DNA of 64,000 bases from Pantoea nemavictus. Lineage in GTDB: Bacteria > Pseudomonadota > Gammaproteobacteria > Enterobacterales > Enterobacteriaceae. Made by a program: the position numbers and the translations under genes. The notes beneath the pieces were generated by a model. The model did not search any database. It saw only the letters and a program-made list of their open reading frames with translations, and was not told the origin of the DNA. Position 1 is the stretch's first letter, and every line of letters starts with the position of its first letter. Positions 53,895 to 63,374 of the stretch are shown piece after piece. The DNA lies in assembly GCF_037479095.1 (NCBI RefSeq), contig NZ_JBBGZW010000002.1:434001-498000 (forward strand), written 5' to 3'.

Positions 53895-54441
53895 AGCGCA
53901 CCCAGGCGAACAGCACGTTGCCGTTATTATGTGTGCCAGGAATATAGGTGAACTGCACATTCAGACGCTTGTAACCGGCAGAGAACAGCGGCAGCACAAT
54001 TGGCAGCGGCACATAGTTGGCGAAATCGTCGCGCGCGGTAATACCGGCGGTTAGCCCGAGACCGAGACGAAAATCGCGCTGTTGATCCAGATACCAGCCC
54101 TTCTCCCAGCCATAACCGATGATCGGCTGCCATTCGTTATGCGAATCTTTAAACGCCATGGCATAGAGCGCGCTCCAGTTACCGTCTTCATTAATACGCG
54201 ACACGCCTAACCCACCGCCCCACGGCGTTTCATTGTAGTTGTCCGTCTTGTCTTTATCGTAGGCGAAGCGCGCATGCCAGCTGATGAAGGGCAAATAGAG
54301 ATCGTAATACTGCGGCTCCTGCCAGGTTTGAGAAACATCCTGCTTAAGCCAGTCCCAACCATCACTGAGCGAGTTGGCCGCCGTGGCGGGGAAGACAAAC
54401 AGAATCAGGATGAAAAACCAGGTCGTCTGAAGAGTTCGCAT
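53884..54441 (-). CDS. pagP: Lipid A palmitoyltransferase PagP
   Basis: PagP is an eight-stranded outer-membrane enzyme that transfers palmitate from phospholipid to lipid A, giving resistance to cationic peptides. The 185-residue precursor has a signal peptide, the amphipathic helix region [20 protein letters not shown], the catalytic His in [10 protein letters not shown], and [11 protein letters not shown] with the Asp-Ser pair. [21 protein letters not shown] closes the barrel with a terminal Phe. The ATG at 54441 starts the signal peptide; an upstream in-frame start adds 24 unrelated residues. It heads a two-gene unit with the hydrolase. Confidence 0.95.
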   Translation of the reverse strand: MRTLQTTWFFILILFVFPATAANSLSDGWDWLKQDVSQTWQEPQYYDLYLPFISWHARFAYDKDKTDNYNETPWGGGLGVSRINEDGNWSALYAMAFKDSHNEWQPIIGYGWEKGWYLDQQRDFRLGLGLTAGITARDDFANYVPLPIVLPLFSAGYKRLNVQFTYIPGTHNNGNVLFAWVRYAF

Positions 54442-54623
54442 AGTCTTATGCCTCTGAAATGCACCGCCAGAAAAAGGGTGTGGAAAAGCTGACGTGCTCA
54501 GGAAGCAGATCAAGCCACTTAACCGGTTAGATTATAGTTGCTTGTTATTGCTATAGGAAATGACCTGAAAGGGCTTCTGCGGGATTAACGGGGATCGCAC
54601 TTTTTTAAACATATCAGAAGTGA

Positions 54624-54649
54624 CCAGGAAGCCCCTTCGAGCTTCCTGG
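54624..54649. terminator. Terminator-like hairpin between yfcC and pagP
   Basis: A perfect 9-bp stem CCAGGAAGC/GCTTCCTGG with an 8-nt loop lies just after the yfcC stop. The T-rich side (TTTTAT) is on the plus strand, so its use by the minus-strand yfcC transcript is uncertain. Confidence 0.45.
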
Positions 54650-54656
54650 TTTTATA

Positions 54657-56054
54657 TCAGAACGGTCCCCAGTTGATCGCCACACCAATCAGCAGCATCA
54701 CCACGCAGATAACAAACCACACGGCGATGACCGGCGCGACAAAGCGCAGCCATTTACCAAACGACACGTTGGCCGTGGCCAGCACCGCCATCAGCACGCC
54801 GGAGGTTGGGCTCATGCAGTTGACGATTCCTTCACCGAGTAGCACCGTCTGCACCATAACCTGACGCGTCAAACCGAGGTTATCGCCGAGCGGGGAGAAA
54901 ATCGGAATCAACAACGCCGATTCGCCGGAACCGGATGAGATACCGAAATGCATCAACGCCGCGCTGATAAACATGCCAATCGCTGCCGCCGTGGGCGGAA
55001 TCGGTGCCAGCAGATCGGACAGGAAACCTACTATCGGGTCCAGCACGTTGCCCTGTTGCAGCACCAGCGAAATAGAGGCCGCCATGCCAACGATAAACGC
55101 GCCCTTAACCAGCTTGGAACAGCCGCCGAGGAACGTATTGGCGATGTCCGAACCGCTCATGCGTCCCATCAATCCCACCGCGATGGAGAGCAGAATAAAC
55201 ATCGCCGACATCTCACTGGTGCCCCAGTGAAACTTCACCGCGCCACTGATGAACAGGATCAGCGACAGCGCGACGGTAGTCAAAATCAGCTTATGACGAC
55301 CGGTAACCAGCGCCGTTTGCCCGGCACCTTGCGCCTGTTGTGGACGCAGATGTCCATCCTGACGTGCGCGACGAATTGACCAGATCAGATAAGCCACGGC
55401 GCTGACCACAAACAGCAAACAGGTGATGCCGCGCAACAGCATGCCGGAGAACAGCGGCAGCTGCGCCAGATGCTGCGTCAGGCCGGTGGTCGCCGGGTTG
55501 AGGATTGCCACGTTAAAGCCCGCTGCACAGGTAAGATAAACCAGCGAGGCACCGAGAATCGGCGGCAATCCCATCGATCGCGCTACCAGCAGACCAATCG
55601 GCACAAACGCCACCACCGCATTCACCACCACGCCGGTGGTGCCGAGCAGGGCGAAGATAGTGCCGAAAATTAACACCATGCGCGTATCACTCAGGCGCGT
55701 GCTGCGCGAGAGCGAATTTAATGCCGTAGCAATCGCCCCCGTCTCCTCCACCACCGCCAGTACGCCGCCGGTGAACAGGATCAGAAAGATAATCGGCGCA
55801 GATTTCACCATCCCTTTGGCAATGGCGGTAAAAATTTCCAGCGGATAAACCCCGCTTTGCGGCACCGCATGCAGGCTATCTTTCACCGCAAACTTGATGC
55901 CGTCGCGCGTTACAAAATCGAATACGCCGGCTGGAATAAGCCAGGTGGCAACCGTCGCCAGCACCAGAATAATGAACAGCAGCATATACGGGCTTTGCCC
56001 GCTCTCCTGCACCGGTGCCGCGCTGCTGGCCTGCTGAATATTTAGCTGCGACAT
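54657..56054 (-). CDS. yfcC: YfcC-family basic amino acid / dicarboxylate-type permease
   Basis: This 465-residue polytopic inner-membrane protein of the YfcC/ArcD-like C4-dicarboxylate anaerobic carrier family has about 12 helices. It has the characteristic LIPAGVFDFVTRDG near the N terminus and a conserved GISSGSGESALLIPIFSPLGD. The substrate is probably an amino acid or peptide. It overlaps the upstream M20 peptidase gene by 13 bp, so uptake and hydrolysis are coupled in one operon under the divergent LysR regulator. Confidence 0.85.
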   Translation of the reverse strand: MSQLNIQQASSAAPVQESGQSPYMLLFIILVLATVATWLIPAGVFDFVTRDGIKFAVKDSLHAVPQSGVYPLEIFTAIAKGMVKSAPIIFLILFTGGVLAVVEETGAIATALNSLSRSTRLSDTRMVLIFGTIFALLGTTGVVVNAVVAFVPIGLLVARSMGLPPILGASLVYLTCAAGFNVAILNPATTGLTQHLAQLPLFSGMLLRGITCLLFVVSAVAYLIWSIRRARQDGHLRPQQAQGAGQTALVTGRHKLILTTVALSLILFISGAVKFHWGTSEMSAMFILLSIAVGLMGRMSGSDIANTFLGGCSKLVKGAFIVGMAASISLVLQQGNVLDPIVGFLSDLLAPIPPTAAAIGMFISAALMHFGISSGSGESALLIPIFSPLGDNLGLTRQVMVQTVLLGEGIVNCMSPTSGVLMAVLATANVSFGKWLRFVAPVIAVWFVICVVMLLIGVAINWGPF

Positions 56055-57193
56055 GGCGCTTCCTCCCCATCGTTTGCGAGGATCAAGCCCGCTACCAGCG
56101 CCGCGCGCGGGACGATATCAGCAATAATGATGTGTTCGTGGCGCGCGTGAATGCCTGCGCCGGTCGCGCCCAGGCCATCCAGCGTCGGTAAACCCAGCGC
56201 TGCGGTGAAGTTGCCATCACTACCGCCGCCGACCGATTTGCCCTCCAGCGCAAAGCCTAATGACTGCGCCACCTGCTGTGCGTGTTTAAACAGCAGCAAT
56301 GAAGCCGGCGTCTGGCGCATCGGCGGTCGTTTCTGTCCGCCGCTGACGTTTATACCAATACCTGCACTAAAGGGGGTTAGCTGGCTGATGGCTGCATCGA
56401 TGCGCTCAGCTTCCTCTTCGCAGGTAACGCGCGTATCAATGCCCAACTCCGCTTTATCCGCGACCACATTGATGCGACCGCCGCCGTTGGCGATACCGAC
56501 ATTGACCGTGGTGCCGCGCTCTGGCGCATTCAACGCATGTAGCTGCAGAATTTGTTGCGCCATCTCCTGGATCGCGCTCACGCCCTCTTCCGGATTGTTA
56601 CCGGCGTGCGCCGCCTGACCGGTAATGGTGATGTCATAACGCCCGGTGCCTTTACGCGCGACCTTCAGCGCACCACTGCCCGCCACCGCCGGTTCAACCA
56701 CTAAAACCTGATCGGCGCCTGGCGCATGTTGCGCCAGCCAGTCGCTGGAGCTTGGACTGCCCAACTCTTCATCGCTGTTGCACAGGAAAACGATGCGCTT
56801 ACCCGCCAGCTGGTCCAGCGCCTGAAGCGCTCGCACCGCCCAAATCGCCTGCACCAAACCGGCTTTCATATCCAGCACGCCTGGCCCGAACAACTTGCCA
56901 TCCTCTTCGCGCAGCGCCAGTTCGCCGTGATCCCAGACGGTATCGAAATGGCCAATGATGGTGGTTTGTGGCCCGTTTTCGCCGAGCGTGAACTTGAGGT
57001 GATTACCGTACTCAGGCTGCGGCGACACGCTGGCGCTGATACCTAAACGCTGCTGGAACAGGCTTTGCAGCACTTCTCCACAGCGATCAACCGCTGCTTT
57101 GTCGAGCGAAGGCGATTCCGCCGCCACCAGACGTTTGATGTCTCCCAGAATCTCAGCGGCATGTTGTTGCAAATAATCTTTTATATTTTTCAT
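56042..57193 (-). CDS. M20-family metallopeptidase, glutamate carboxypeptidase-like
   Basis: This 383-residue zinc-dependent hydrolase has IIGHFDTVWDHGE (metal His and catalytic Asp), GPGVLDMKAGLV (bridging Asp), NSDEELGSPSS (catalytic Glu pair) and a C-terminal ARHEHI metal histidine. The dimerisation lid (about 180-290) is present. It resembles CPG2-type carboxypeptidases that cut C-terminal glutamate or similar residues. The ATG at 57193 is a best guess; one at 57205 is possible and neither has a strong ribosome site. It overlaps yfcC. Confidence 0.85.
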   Translation of the reverse strand: MKNIKDYLQQHAAEILGDIKRLVAAESPSLDKAAVDRCGEVLQSLFQQRLGISASVSPQPEYGNHLKFTLGENGPQTTIIGHFDTVWDHGELALREEDGKLFGPGVLDMKAGLVQAIWAVRALQALDQLAGKRIVFLCNSDEELGSPSSSDWLAQHAPGADQVLVVEPAVAGSGALKVARKGTGRYDITITGQAAHAGNNPEEGVSAIQEMAQQILQLHALNAPERGTTVNVGIANGGGRINVVADKAELGIDTRVTCEEEAERIDAAISQLTPFSAGIGINVSGGQKRPPMRQTPASLLLFKHAQQVAQSLGFALEGKSVGGGSDGNFTAALGLPTLDGLGATGAGIHARHEHIIIADIVPRAALVAGLILANDGEEAPCRS

Positions 57194-57307
57194 GTTAGTA
57201 CCCATCTGTCTTAGTGTCCGAGCCAGTATGCGCAGAAACATTGCCGTTAAAAAATGAGGAGTAAATGTTAATATTGTTGCCCTGAGAGCAACAGATTGGC
57301 AAAAAAT

Positions 57308-58243
57308 ATGACGCTGTCCACTTATCCCGAGAAAGCCATAAGTTATTTGTATGAAGTTGGCGTACATGGCGGCATTCGACGCGCGGCGGATGCGCTCGGC
57401 ATCAATCCCTCAGTGATCAGTCGGCAGCTGTCGTCACTGGAACGCAGCCTGCAACTGCCGCTGCTGGAACGACGGGGCCGTAACGTGGTGCTGACCGAAG
57501 CGGGCAGGATGCTGGCGGAGGATTTCGCGCAGACCAGCCAGCGCCGCAAGATGCTGGAGCGTCAGCTGCAGGATTTGCGTCATATGCGTGGTGGCTCGAT
57601 CAACATTCGCATCGGGCAAGGCATGGTGGACGATGTGGTCAGGCATGTGGTGCAGGCGTTTTCCCGTGCCTATCCGGGCGTATTTGTGAACATCATGTCG
57701 GGCGATATGCAAACCACGGTAATACTGATTGCTAAAGGCGAAGTGGATATGGCGGTTAGCTTCGGACCGGCTGGACCACCGGGCGTGAAGTGCCTGAGTT
57801 TTCAGCGCGGGCCGATCTGCGCCATTGTGCCGCCGGATCATCCGCTGGCTGGCCTTTCTGCCGTCAGCGCCAGCGCATTAACCCAGCATCGCTTAATCGC
57901 CATGAATGAGAATTTTGGCTTGCAGCGCTACATCAACGCGATCTTCAAAAGTGAAGGCCTTATCTTTACCCCGTCTTACTGCTGCAACTTGTTTTCCAGC
58001 GCCATTGCCCTGACGCAGGCGGGTTTAGGCATCTCATTTATGACCGCGCAATCGGTGAAAGCCACGCTGCAACGCGGCGAGCTGGTAGCGATTCCGATCG
58101 AACATCGCATCGCACGTGAAAGTCAGTGTCATCTGCTGCGCAGCGCCGATCACCGTTTGACGCCCGCCGCGCACTATCTGTGGCAGCTGCTGAGCCAGTT
58201 TTTTACTGCTTCATTAGAGGAGGAGGTATCAGGGATATTCTGA
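57308..58243 (+). CDS. LysR-type transcriptional regulator
   Basis: This 311-residue protein has an N-terminal winged helix-turn-helix (about 20-45, GGIRRAADALGINPSVISRQL) and a LysR effector domain with ISFMTAQSVKATLQRGELV near the end. It is divergent from the M20-yfcC operon and is the obvious candidate regulator of it. A TTG start at 57296 would add four residues; the ATG is preferred provisionally. Confidence 0.88.
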   Translation: MTLSTYPEKAISYLYEVGVHGGIRRAADALGINPSVISRQLSSLERSLQLPLLERRGRNVVLTEAGRMLAEDFAQTSQRRKMLERQLQDLRHMRGGSINIRIGQGMVDDVVRHVVQAFSRAYPGVFVNIMSGDMQTTVILIAKGEVDMAVSFGPAGPPGVKCLSFQRGPICAIVPPDHPLAGLSAVSASALTQHRLIAMNENFGLQRYINAIFKSEGLIFTPSYCCNLFSSAIALTQAGLGISFMTAQSVKATLQRGELVAIPIEHRIARESQCHLLRSADHRLTPAAHYLWQLLSQFFTASLEEEVSGIF

Positions 58244-58476
58244 ATATCCAGGCGTGATTCTACTTTTTAATATCGGCGTGTATCTGGTCATTTAAAACCC
58301 ATTAATAGATAACCCGATGAAAGATAAACTGGGATAAATGTAGAATAAGATAAATTACCCTACAGTCAGTTCCATTCAGCGCGTAATTAATCTGTCATGA
58401 TGAAGTTTACCGCTGTTGATTAGCATTACTCTACTATTTACATTGTCAGGTATATTCCTTACGTGGATAACGCCGA
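58244..58476. other. Intergenic region upstream of the OafA-like gene
   Basis: This is a 233-bp AT-rich stretch without a supportable gene. It should contain the promoter of the downstream acyltransferase. Confidence 0.4.
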
Positions 58477-60378
58477 ATGAATTTTCGCACCGACATTAAT
58501 GGGCTGCGCGCCTATGCCGTAATGTTAGTTATTCTCTTTCACTTCGGTTTTACACGGGTGAGCGGTGGGTTTCTCGGAGTTGACGTGTTCTTTGTCATCT
58601 CCGGCTATCTGATGACGAGTATTATCCTGTCTCGCCTTAGAAATAACCGTTTCTCTTTACTGGCTTTTTATGCCGCGCGCTGCCGGAGAATTATACCGCC
58701 CCTGATGGTGCTGTGCGTGATATTGATGCTGATGGGTTATTTTCTGATGCCGCCGGATGAATATAATAAAATGGCGGAGCACGCTGTATCCAGCCTTAGT
58801 TTTATCTCCAATGTGGTCTATTTCAAACAGGGTGGCTATTTTGATAGCGGCTCGATATATAAATGGTTACTGCACACCTGGTCATTAAGCGTCGAGTGGC
58901 AATTCTATTTGCTATTACCTCTGGCACTGATGTTCACGGCGCGTTTCCTGCACCAGCAGTTTGCCTGGGCAATGGGAATTGCCGCACTACTTTCATTCGG
59001 CCTGGTGCTGGTGATGGTGGCTACCCATTTTCATCTCACGGCAACTTATTATCTGTTACCAACGCGCGCATGGGAGATGCTGGCAGGCGGACTGCTGTAT
59101 CTGACACCGAAAACGGCCTTGAGCGGCCAACGCTGGATTCCACCCGTCGCTATTTCAGGGCTGATAATCTGTGCGTTGTGTTTTGATGAAAGCATGGCCT
59201 GGCCCGGCATCATGACGCTCATTCCTGTGTTGCTGACGGCACTGATCATCCATGCCGGCGTGCAAAACAGCCGGTGGCTGAACAACCGTATTGTGCAGCA
59301 CATCGGTAAAACCTCTTATTCGGTTTATTTATGGCACTGGCCGCTGTGGGTATTCTGGCATCTGGTCAATTGGCCTATCACGCTGGTTAGCCAGGCGCTG
59401 CTGATCCTGCTATCACTGGCTGCGGGTTGGGCTTCCTGGTTGCTAATAGAAAACAAGCAGGGTTGGCTGAGTGGCAGAACCTACGTCACTCTGGGACAAA
59501 CTGCGCTGGTACTGTTAGTGGGCGTGTTCATTGTGGCAAACGCCGGGCTGCCTACACGCGCTCCGCAGGTGATCGCCAGCATCAAACACTATTCACAGGA
59601 GCGTTTTGTCAGCGGCGAAAAGTGTTTTGTCTTTAGTGGTACAACCTCGCCGCAATGCGTATTTGGTCAGGCTCGCCAGGTAAACCTGGTGGTATTGGGT
59701 GACAGCCATGCGGCGGCAATGTTGTCTTCAATTGTGGCAAGTGCCAGACCCAATGATGCGGTAGTGTTTATTGCGCAGTCGGGATGCCCGTCAATGCCGG
59801 ATATTCATCGCAGCGCTAGCCCCGACTGCGGCGGTTTTGTGAAGAATGCGCTAATCGATATCGAACGAAAATATCCCCACGCTTCGGTGCTCATTATCAA
59901 CCGTTTATCCTTCTACCTGCATGGCAGTTTTGGCAGCGGAAGCACGACGCCCGACTATAGTTTCCTGAATGAGAAGAGCTCGATTACTGCCTATCAACAG
60001 CATTTTGGCGCAGTAGTAAAACAGCTCGCCTCTCATCGCCGGGTATTTATCATGACGCCCGTGCCCGAGTTTGGTTACGACGTTATTTACCGCATGTCGC
60101 GCGATGCCATGCGCGGCAACGCATTGGCCATTCAGCAAACGCGGGCAGCATATCAATCACATAATCAGGAGACGCTGGCGATGTTAAATACCATTGCCGC
60201 ACAATCCCCCAATGTCGCACTGCTCGATGCCACTCAGGCACTTTGTGATAGCAACTTCTGCTACGGTGCAAAAGACGACGTGCCGCTGTACCGCGATGAT
60301 AACCACCTTTCAGAGGTGGGAAACAAGAGTCTGAGTGGCGTGTTTGCTGGTATGTGGCGGATGATTGATAGTATTTAG
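58477..60378 (+). CDS. OafA/YrhL-type acyltransferase with C-terminal SGNH domain
   Basis: This 633-residue envelope enzyme has an acyltransferase-3 membrane domain (about 1-345) fused to a periplasmic SGNH hydrolase-like domain (about 385-633). The N-terminal DINGLRAYAVMLVILFHFGF carries the conserved arginine and the catalytic-type histidine, followed by GGFLGVDVFFVISGYL. The SGNH domain has LGDSHAAAM (Asp409-Ser410) and DDNHLSEVG (His610). Such proteins O-acetylate LPS O-antigen or other surface glycans. It is a single-gene unit. Confidence 0.92.
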   Translation: MNFRTDINGLRAYAVMLVILFHFGFTRVSGGFLGVDVFFVISGYLMTSIILSRLRNNRFSLLAFYAARCRRIIPPLMVLCVILMLMGYFLMPPDEYNKMAEHAVSSLSFISNVVYFKQGGYFDSGSIYKWLLHTWSLSVEWQFYLLLPLALMFTARFLHQQFAWAMGIAALLSFGLVLVMVATHFHLTATYYLLPTRAWEMLAGGLLYLTPKTALSGQRWIPPVAISGLIICALCFDESMAWPGIMTLIPVLLTALIIHAGVQNSRWLNNRIVQHIGKTSYSVYLWHWPLWVFWHLVNWPITLVSQALLILLSLAAGWASWLLIENKQGWLSGRTYVTLGQTALVLLVGVFIVANAGLPTRAPQVIASIKHYSQERFVSGEKCFVFSGTTSPQCVFGQARQVNLVVLGDSHAAAMLSSIVASARPNDAVVFIAQSGCPSMPDIHRSASPDCGGFVKNALIDIERKYPHASVLIINRLSFYLHGSFGSGSTTPDYSFLNEKSSITAYQQHFGAVVKQLASHRRVFIMTPVPEFGYDVIYRMSRDAMRGNALAIQQTRAAYQSHNQETLAMLNTIAAQSPNVALLDATQALCDSNFCYGAKDDVPLYRDDNHLSEVGNKSLSGVFAGMWRMIDSI

Positions 60379-60534
60379 CGCGTTCTCATTAGGGATTAAA
60401 CACTCTCTGGCCGCTTAAAAATTAGCGGCCGTTCAGCCATCCAGGTATTTAAACGGTTAAAATAAATAAACATATACGTTGCTAAATTATTATCGCTATG
60501 TCTTAATGCGTCATCGGTTTGGAACACAGACCTT
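60379..60534. other. Region upstream of the cold-shock unit
   Basis: This AT-rich region between the acyltransferase and the small ORF at 60535 probably contains the promoter and part of the long 5' leader typical of csp genes. No classical cold-box motif was recognised. Confidence 0.35.
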
Positions 60535-60675
60535 ATGAAAGCAGTTTTAGTAAAGCAGTCCTCAGTTCAAGTGTTATCCCTAGATATCCTTCTTCGAGAG
60601 CCTCCTCCTAAGTGCCCAATAAGTAAATCTTTCACTTCAGGCCATTATCGCCGCGTTGAGTGGCTCATCAATTAA
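60535..60675 (+). CDS. Putative 46-residue protein preceding the cold-shock gene
   Basis: A complete small frame starts [20 protein letters not shown], continues with a proline/cysteine-rich [10 protein letters not shown], and ends YRRVEWLIN. Its stop is 10 bp before the csp start, so translation could be coupled. The placement is like that of yobF before cspC in E. coli, though I do not see homology to YobF. The ribosome site (GGAA about 9 bp upstream) is weak. It may be a real small protein or a leader peptide. Confidence 0.45.
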   Translation: MKAVLVKQSSVQVLSLDILLREPPPKCPISKSFTSGHYRRVEWLIN

Positions 60676-60685
60676 GGAAGTATCT

Positions 60686-60898
60686 ATGTCTAACAAAATG
60701 ACTGGTTTAGTAAAATGGTTTAACTCTGATAAAGGTTTTGGCTTTATCACCCCTAACGATGGCAGCAAGGATGTATTCGTCCATTTCTCTGCTATCCAGA
60801 GCGACAACTACAAAACTCTTGATGAAGGTCAGCAAGTGTCCTTCACCATTGAAAACGGCGCTAAAGGCCCTGCAGCTGGCAACGTAACGCCGCTGTAA
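60686..60898 (+). CDS. CspA-family cold-shock protein
   Basis: This 70-residue single cold-shock domain has both RNA-binding motifs, KGFGFI (RNP1) and VFVHF (RNP2). It binds single-stranded nucleic acid and melts RNA structure. The ATG at 60686 is chosen because AAGGAAG lies 6 bp upstream and [20 protein letters not shown] is the typical start. A strong terminator follows. The paralogue (CspA, C, D or E) cannot be assigned. Confidence 0.95.
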   Translation: MSNKMTGLVKWFNSDKGFGFITPNDGSKDVFVHFSAIQSDNYKTLDEGQQVSFTIENGAKGPAAGNVTPL

Positions 60899-60976
60899 GC
60901 CCCGCCCATTATCAGTGACGCTTACAATAGCGATGAAGGCAACAGCCTGAGCAGATAAGTTCTGCTGATAATAAAT

Positions 60977-61000
60977 AAACCCGCTTCGTGCGGGTTTTTT
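60977..61000 (+). terminator. Terminator of the cold-shock gene
   Basis: AAACCCGC and GCGGGTTT form a stem around TTCGT and are followed by further T residues, about 80 bp after the csp stop. Confidence 0.92.
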
Positions 61001-61318
61001 ATTGTCTAAAATTTGCGTAACACATTATGGCAGGACATTGCGGCCATCGACGTGCAGGCCTGGCTTTGCGGGCATCCTGTTAGCTAACAGCAAAAATTAG
61101 TTTTTACGCTAATTTTCAATAACCTGCGCTATCCCCCACCATCAAGTCACTCTCTCAATTCCTTTTTTTAACGGCCAGGGACGTCAGTTGGCTAAATTTT
61201 TCATAAACTTAAGGTGCGTTAACCATGTAATCCGCAGATAACCGGGAAGACAACGGTTACTGAATTTTTGTGACTTACCTGACAACCAAAGGTTGTTGGC
61301 TGGATATAAGGGAAAACA
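61001..61318. other. Intergenic region before the MscS-family gene
   Basis: This is a 318-bp stretch with no supportable gene. It should carry the promoter of the channel gene. A short inverted repeat AACCG...CGGTT lies at about 61239-61257 but has no clear role. Confidence 0.4.
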
Positions 61319-62395
61319 ATGCCATTACTATTTGGTGAGTTATCTGGTGCTCCGGTATGGGTGCCTGCTGTATTGCTCGTCACGCTTTCACTCATACTGG
61401 GTTTCCTGGCTCGATTTATACTTCTCAGATTCATTCGCTACTGGCAGAGCCGTGACAGAAAGCTCTTCAAATCGCTTGAAAAGCATCTTAGTGGGTCGAT
61501 GTTTCTTTTTATTCCCTTACTGCTGATAAATGTGGGGGTTAACTATATAAGCATTCATCCGGATTCACTTGCCTTTATAACCACCACCACCAACGTATTT
61601 ATTATCTTATCACTTTGCTCGATTTTAATTCGCTTGACGAATGTCGCTCAGGATATGCTGTTTATCCGTTATGACATTAATCTTTCAAATAATTTACGCG
61701 CCCGAAAAATACGCACTCAGATAATTTACGTTAAAAAGGTCGCGATCGTACTGCTCGTGTCATTCTGCCTTTCTCTGATTCTGTTGAGCTTCCCGGGTGT
61801 GCGAAAATTCGGCACGACAATCCTCGCCGGTGCTGGGGTTGCCGGGATAATCATTGGTTTTGCCCTGCAGAAATCGTTGGTGAACCTGTTCGCCGGTATT
61901 CAAATCGCCTTTACGCAACCGATAAAGATTGATGATGCGGTGGTGGTTGAAAATGAATGGGGCTGGATTGAGGAGATAAATCTAACCTACGTGGTGGTGC
62001 GCATCTGGGACTTACGCCGGTTGGTGCTGCCAATTACCTACTTCACCGAAAATGCCTTCCAGAACTGGACGCGGAATAATGCGCAAATATTAGGCTCGGT
62101 TTTTCTTTACCTTGATTACTCCATGCCCTTAGATCCTCTGCGTAAACATTTTGAAAAAGTATTGAGTGAAACCAAACTCTGGGATCAACAAACTCAGGTG
62201 CTTCAGGTTACCGATACTAATGATAAAACCATGACGATCAGATTATTAATGACGGCACAGAACTCCCCTACAGCCTGGGATTTACGCTGCTACGTGCGGG
62301 AAAAAATGATTGAGTTTATTCAGCAAAATTATCCGCAGAGCCTGCCTCACGTGAGAGCAACACTGACTGAAGCCGCTGCTAAAGAGTTGGCTTAG
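61319..62395 (+). CDS. MscS-family mechanosensitive ion channel
   Basis: This 358-residue inner-membrane channel opens under membrane tension to relieve osmotic shock. It has about four N-terminal helices (10-165), the pore-lining helix GAGVAGIIIGFALQKSLVNLFAG and a beta domain (IDDAVVVENEWGWIEEI, with the family pattern GxVxxI modified to GWIEEI). A C-terminal alpha/beta domain follows. AAGGGA lies 6 bp before the ATG. Its architecture is that of mid-sized MscS-like proteins, and it is not assigned to a named E. coli channel. Confidence 0.9.
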   Translation: MPLLFGELSGAPVWVPAVLLVTLSLILGFLARFILLRFIRYWQSRDRKLFKSLEKHLSGSMFLFIPLLLINVGVNYISIHPDSLAFITTTTNVFIILSLCSILIRLTNVAQDMLFIRYDINLSNNLRARKIRTQIIYVKKVAIVLLVSFCLSLILLSFPGVRKFGTTILAGAGVAGIIIGFALQKSLVNLFAGIQIAFTQPIKIDDAVVVENEWGWIEEINLTYVVVRIWDLRRLVLPITYFTENAFQNWTRNNAQILGSVFLYLDYSMPLDPLRKHFEKVLSETKLWDQQTQVLQVTDTNDKTMTIRLLMTAQNSPTAWDLRCYVREKMIEFIQQNYPQSLPHVRATLTEAAAKELA

Positions 62396-62499
62396 ACCGG
62401 CGTGGATGACAATAAAATCAGGAAGATGAGTGAACGGTCACCTCAACACGGCCATGCAATTATCACCTCAGAACAATGATTGCTGGTGATACCATTAAA

Positions 62500-62520
62500 C
62501 CCTGAAGCTCAGGGTTTTTT
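62500..62520 (+). terminator. Terminator after the MscS-family gene
   Basis: A CCCTGA/TCAGGG stem with an AGC loop is followed by six T residues. Confidence 0.85.
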
Positions 62521-62623
62521 ATTACCTTGGATTTGATGATGCGATGCTGGAATAATTGGGGTATCCAACTTTTGCGACGTCAATCAGTTATGTAAAATGA
62601 CTGCCTTATAAATAAGGATTTTT

Positions 62624-63283
62624 ATGTTGCGCAAACCTCAGCTGGTCGGCTTACCCATTTTAATCACATCGCTATTTCTACTCACCGGCTGCCCGCCGCC
62701 TGCCGATTTCACCCAATGGCAGCGCCCTTCAACCACCGAAGATGACGTTAGGGCAGCGATGGCAGAGTGTGGCGAACCTACGGCAGGTTCATTAAGCCGC
62801 TTACCCGCTAACGAACAGGCATTGCAGTTCCAGTGTATGCAGCGTCTTGGTTTTATCCGGAAAAGTGGATTCGATTTCTGTGAAGTCAGGAAAGCGCTTC
62901 CGGCCTGCGTTGAGGAAAAACAGGGTCATCCCCTTAGCGTGTCCCAACTTGAAGCGTTGCCTTTTGACGCTGATGAGGGCTTCTACCCGATAAAGCCGGA
63001 TTCGGGCCGGTCTGAAGATATGCAGGTTAGCTGGCGTAAAGTGGGAGCATCACAACACTATTCAGTTGAGGTTGCCAACAATCAGCAAGCACTGCCGATG
63101 ATGTACGCCTGCGGTTATCCGAAACCTCTCGGCTCGAATCTGAAGGTCGCCAGCATTGGACGTACAGCCAAAGCGCAACGCTGTATGATCGACCATGGCT
63201 TTGAACCGAAGAACAAAATGATGCTGGTTTGCCGACCTTATCCGCAGGTGACGGGTTGTGAAGGTAACGGCGAAGGAAGCTGA
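62624..63283 (+). CDS. Hypothetical lipoprotein
   Basis: This 219-residue precursor has a signal peptide with lipobox LLTGC (Cys at about 23) followed by PPPADFTQWQRP. The mature part is cysteine-rich, with eight more cysteines (ECGEP, QCMQR, FCEVR, ACVEE, ACGYP, RCMIDH, VCRPY, GCEGN). Repeated MxECGE/MYACGYP-like and QRCMxxxGF motifs suggest an internally duplicated disulfide-rich fold. I do not recognise a family with a known function. It is a single gene. Confidence 0.65.
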   Translation: MLRKPQLVGLPILITSLFLLTGCPPPADFTQWQRPSTTEDDVRAAMAECGEPTAGSLSRLPANEQALQFQCMQRLGFIRKSGFDFCEVRKALPACVEEKQGHPLSVSQLEALPFDADEGFYPIKPDSGRSEDMQVSWRKVGASQHYSVEVANNQQALPMMYACGYPKPLGSNLKVASIGRTAKAQRCMIDHGFEPKNKMMLVCRPYPQVTGCEGNGEGS

Positions 63284-63374
63284 TATCGCGTCATGTTCGC
63301 TCTGGCTGATGTCGATTGGCAGAACCAAAAATAAGTCATCTTCGGGGAAACCCGCAGATTGCCCCGGAAATAAG

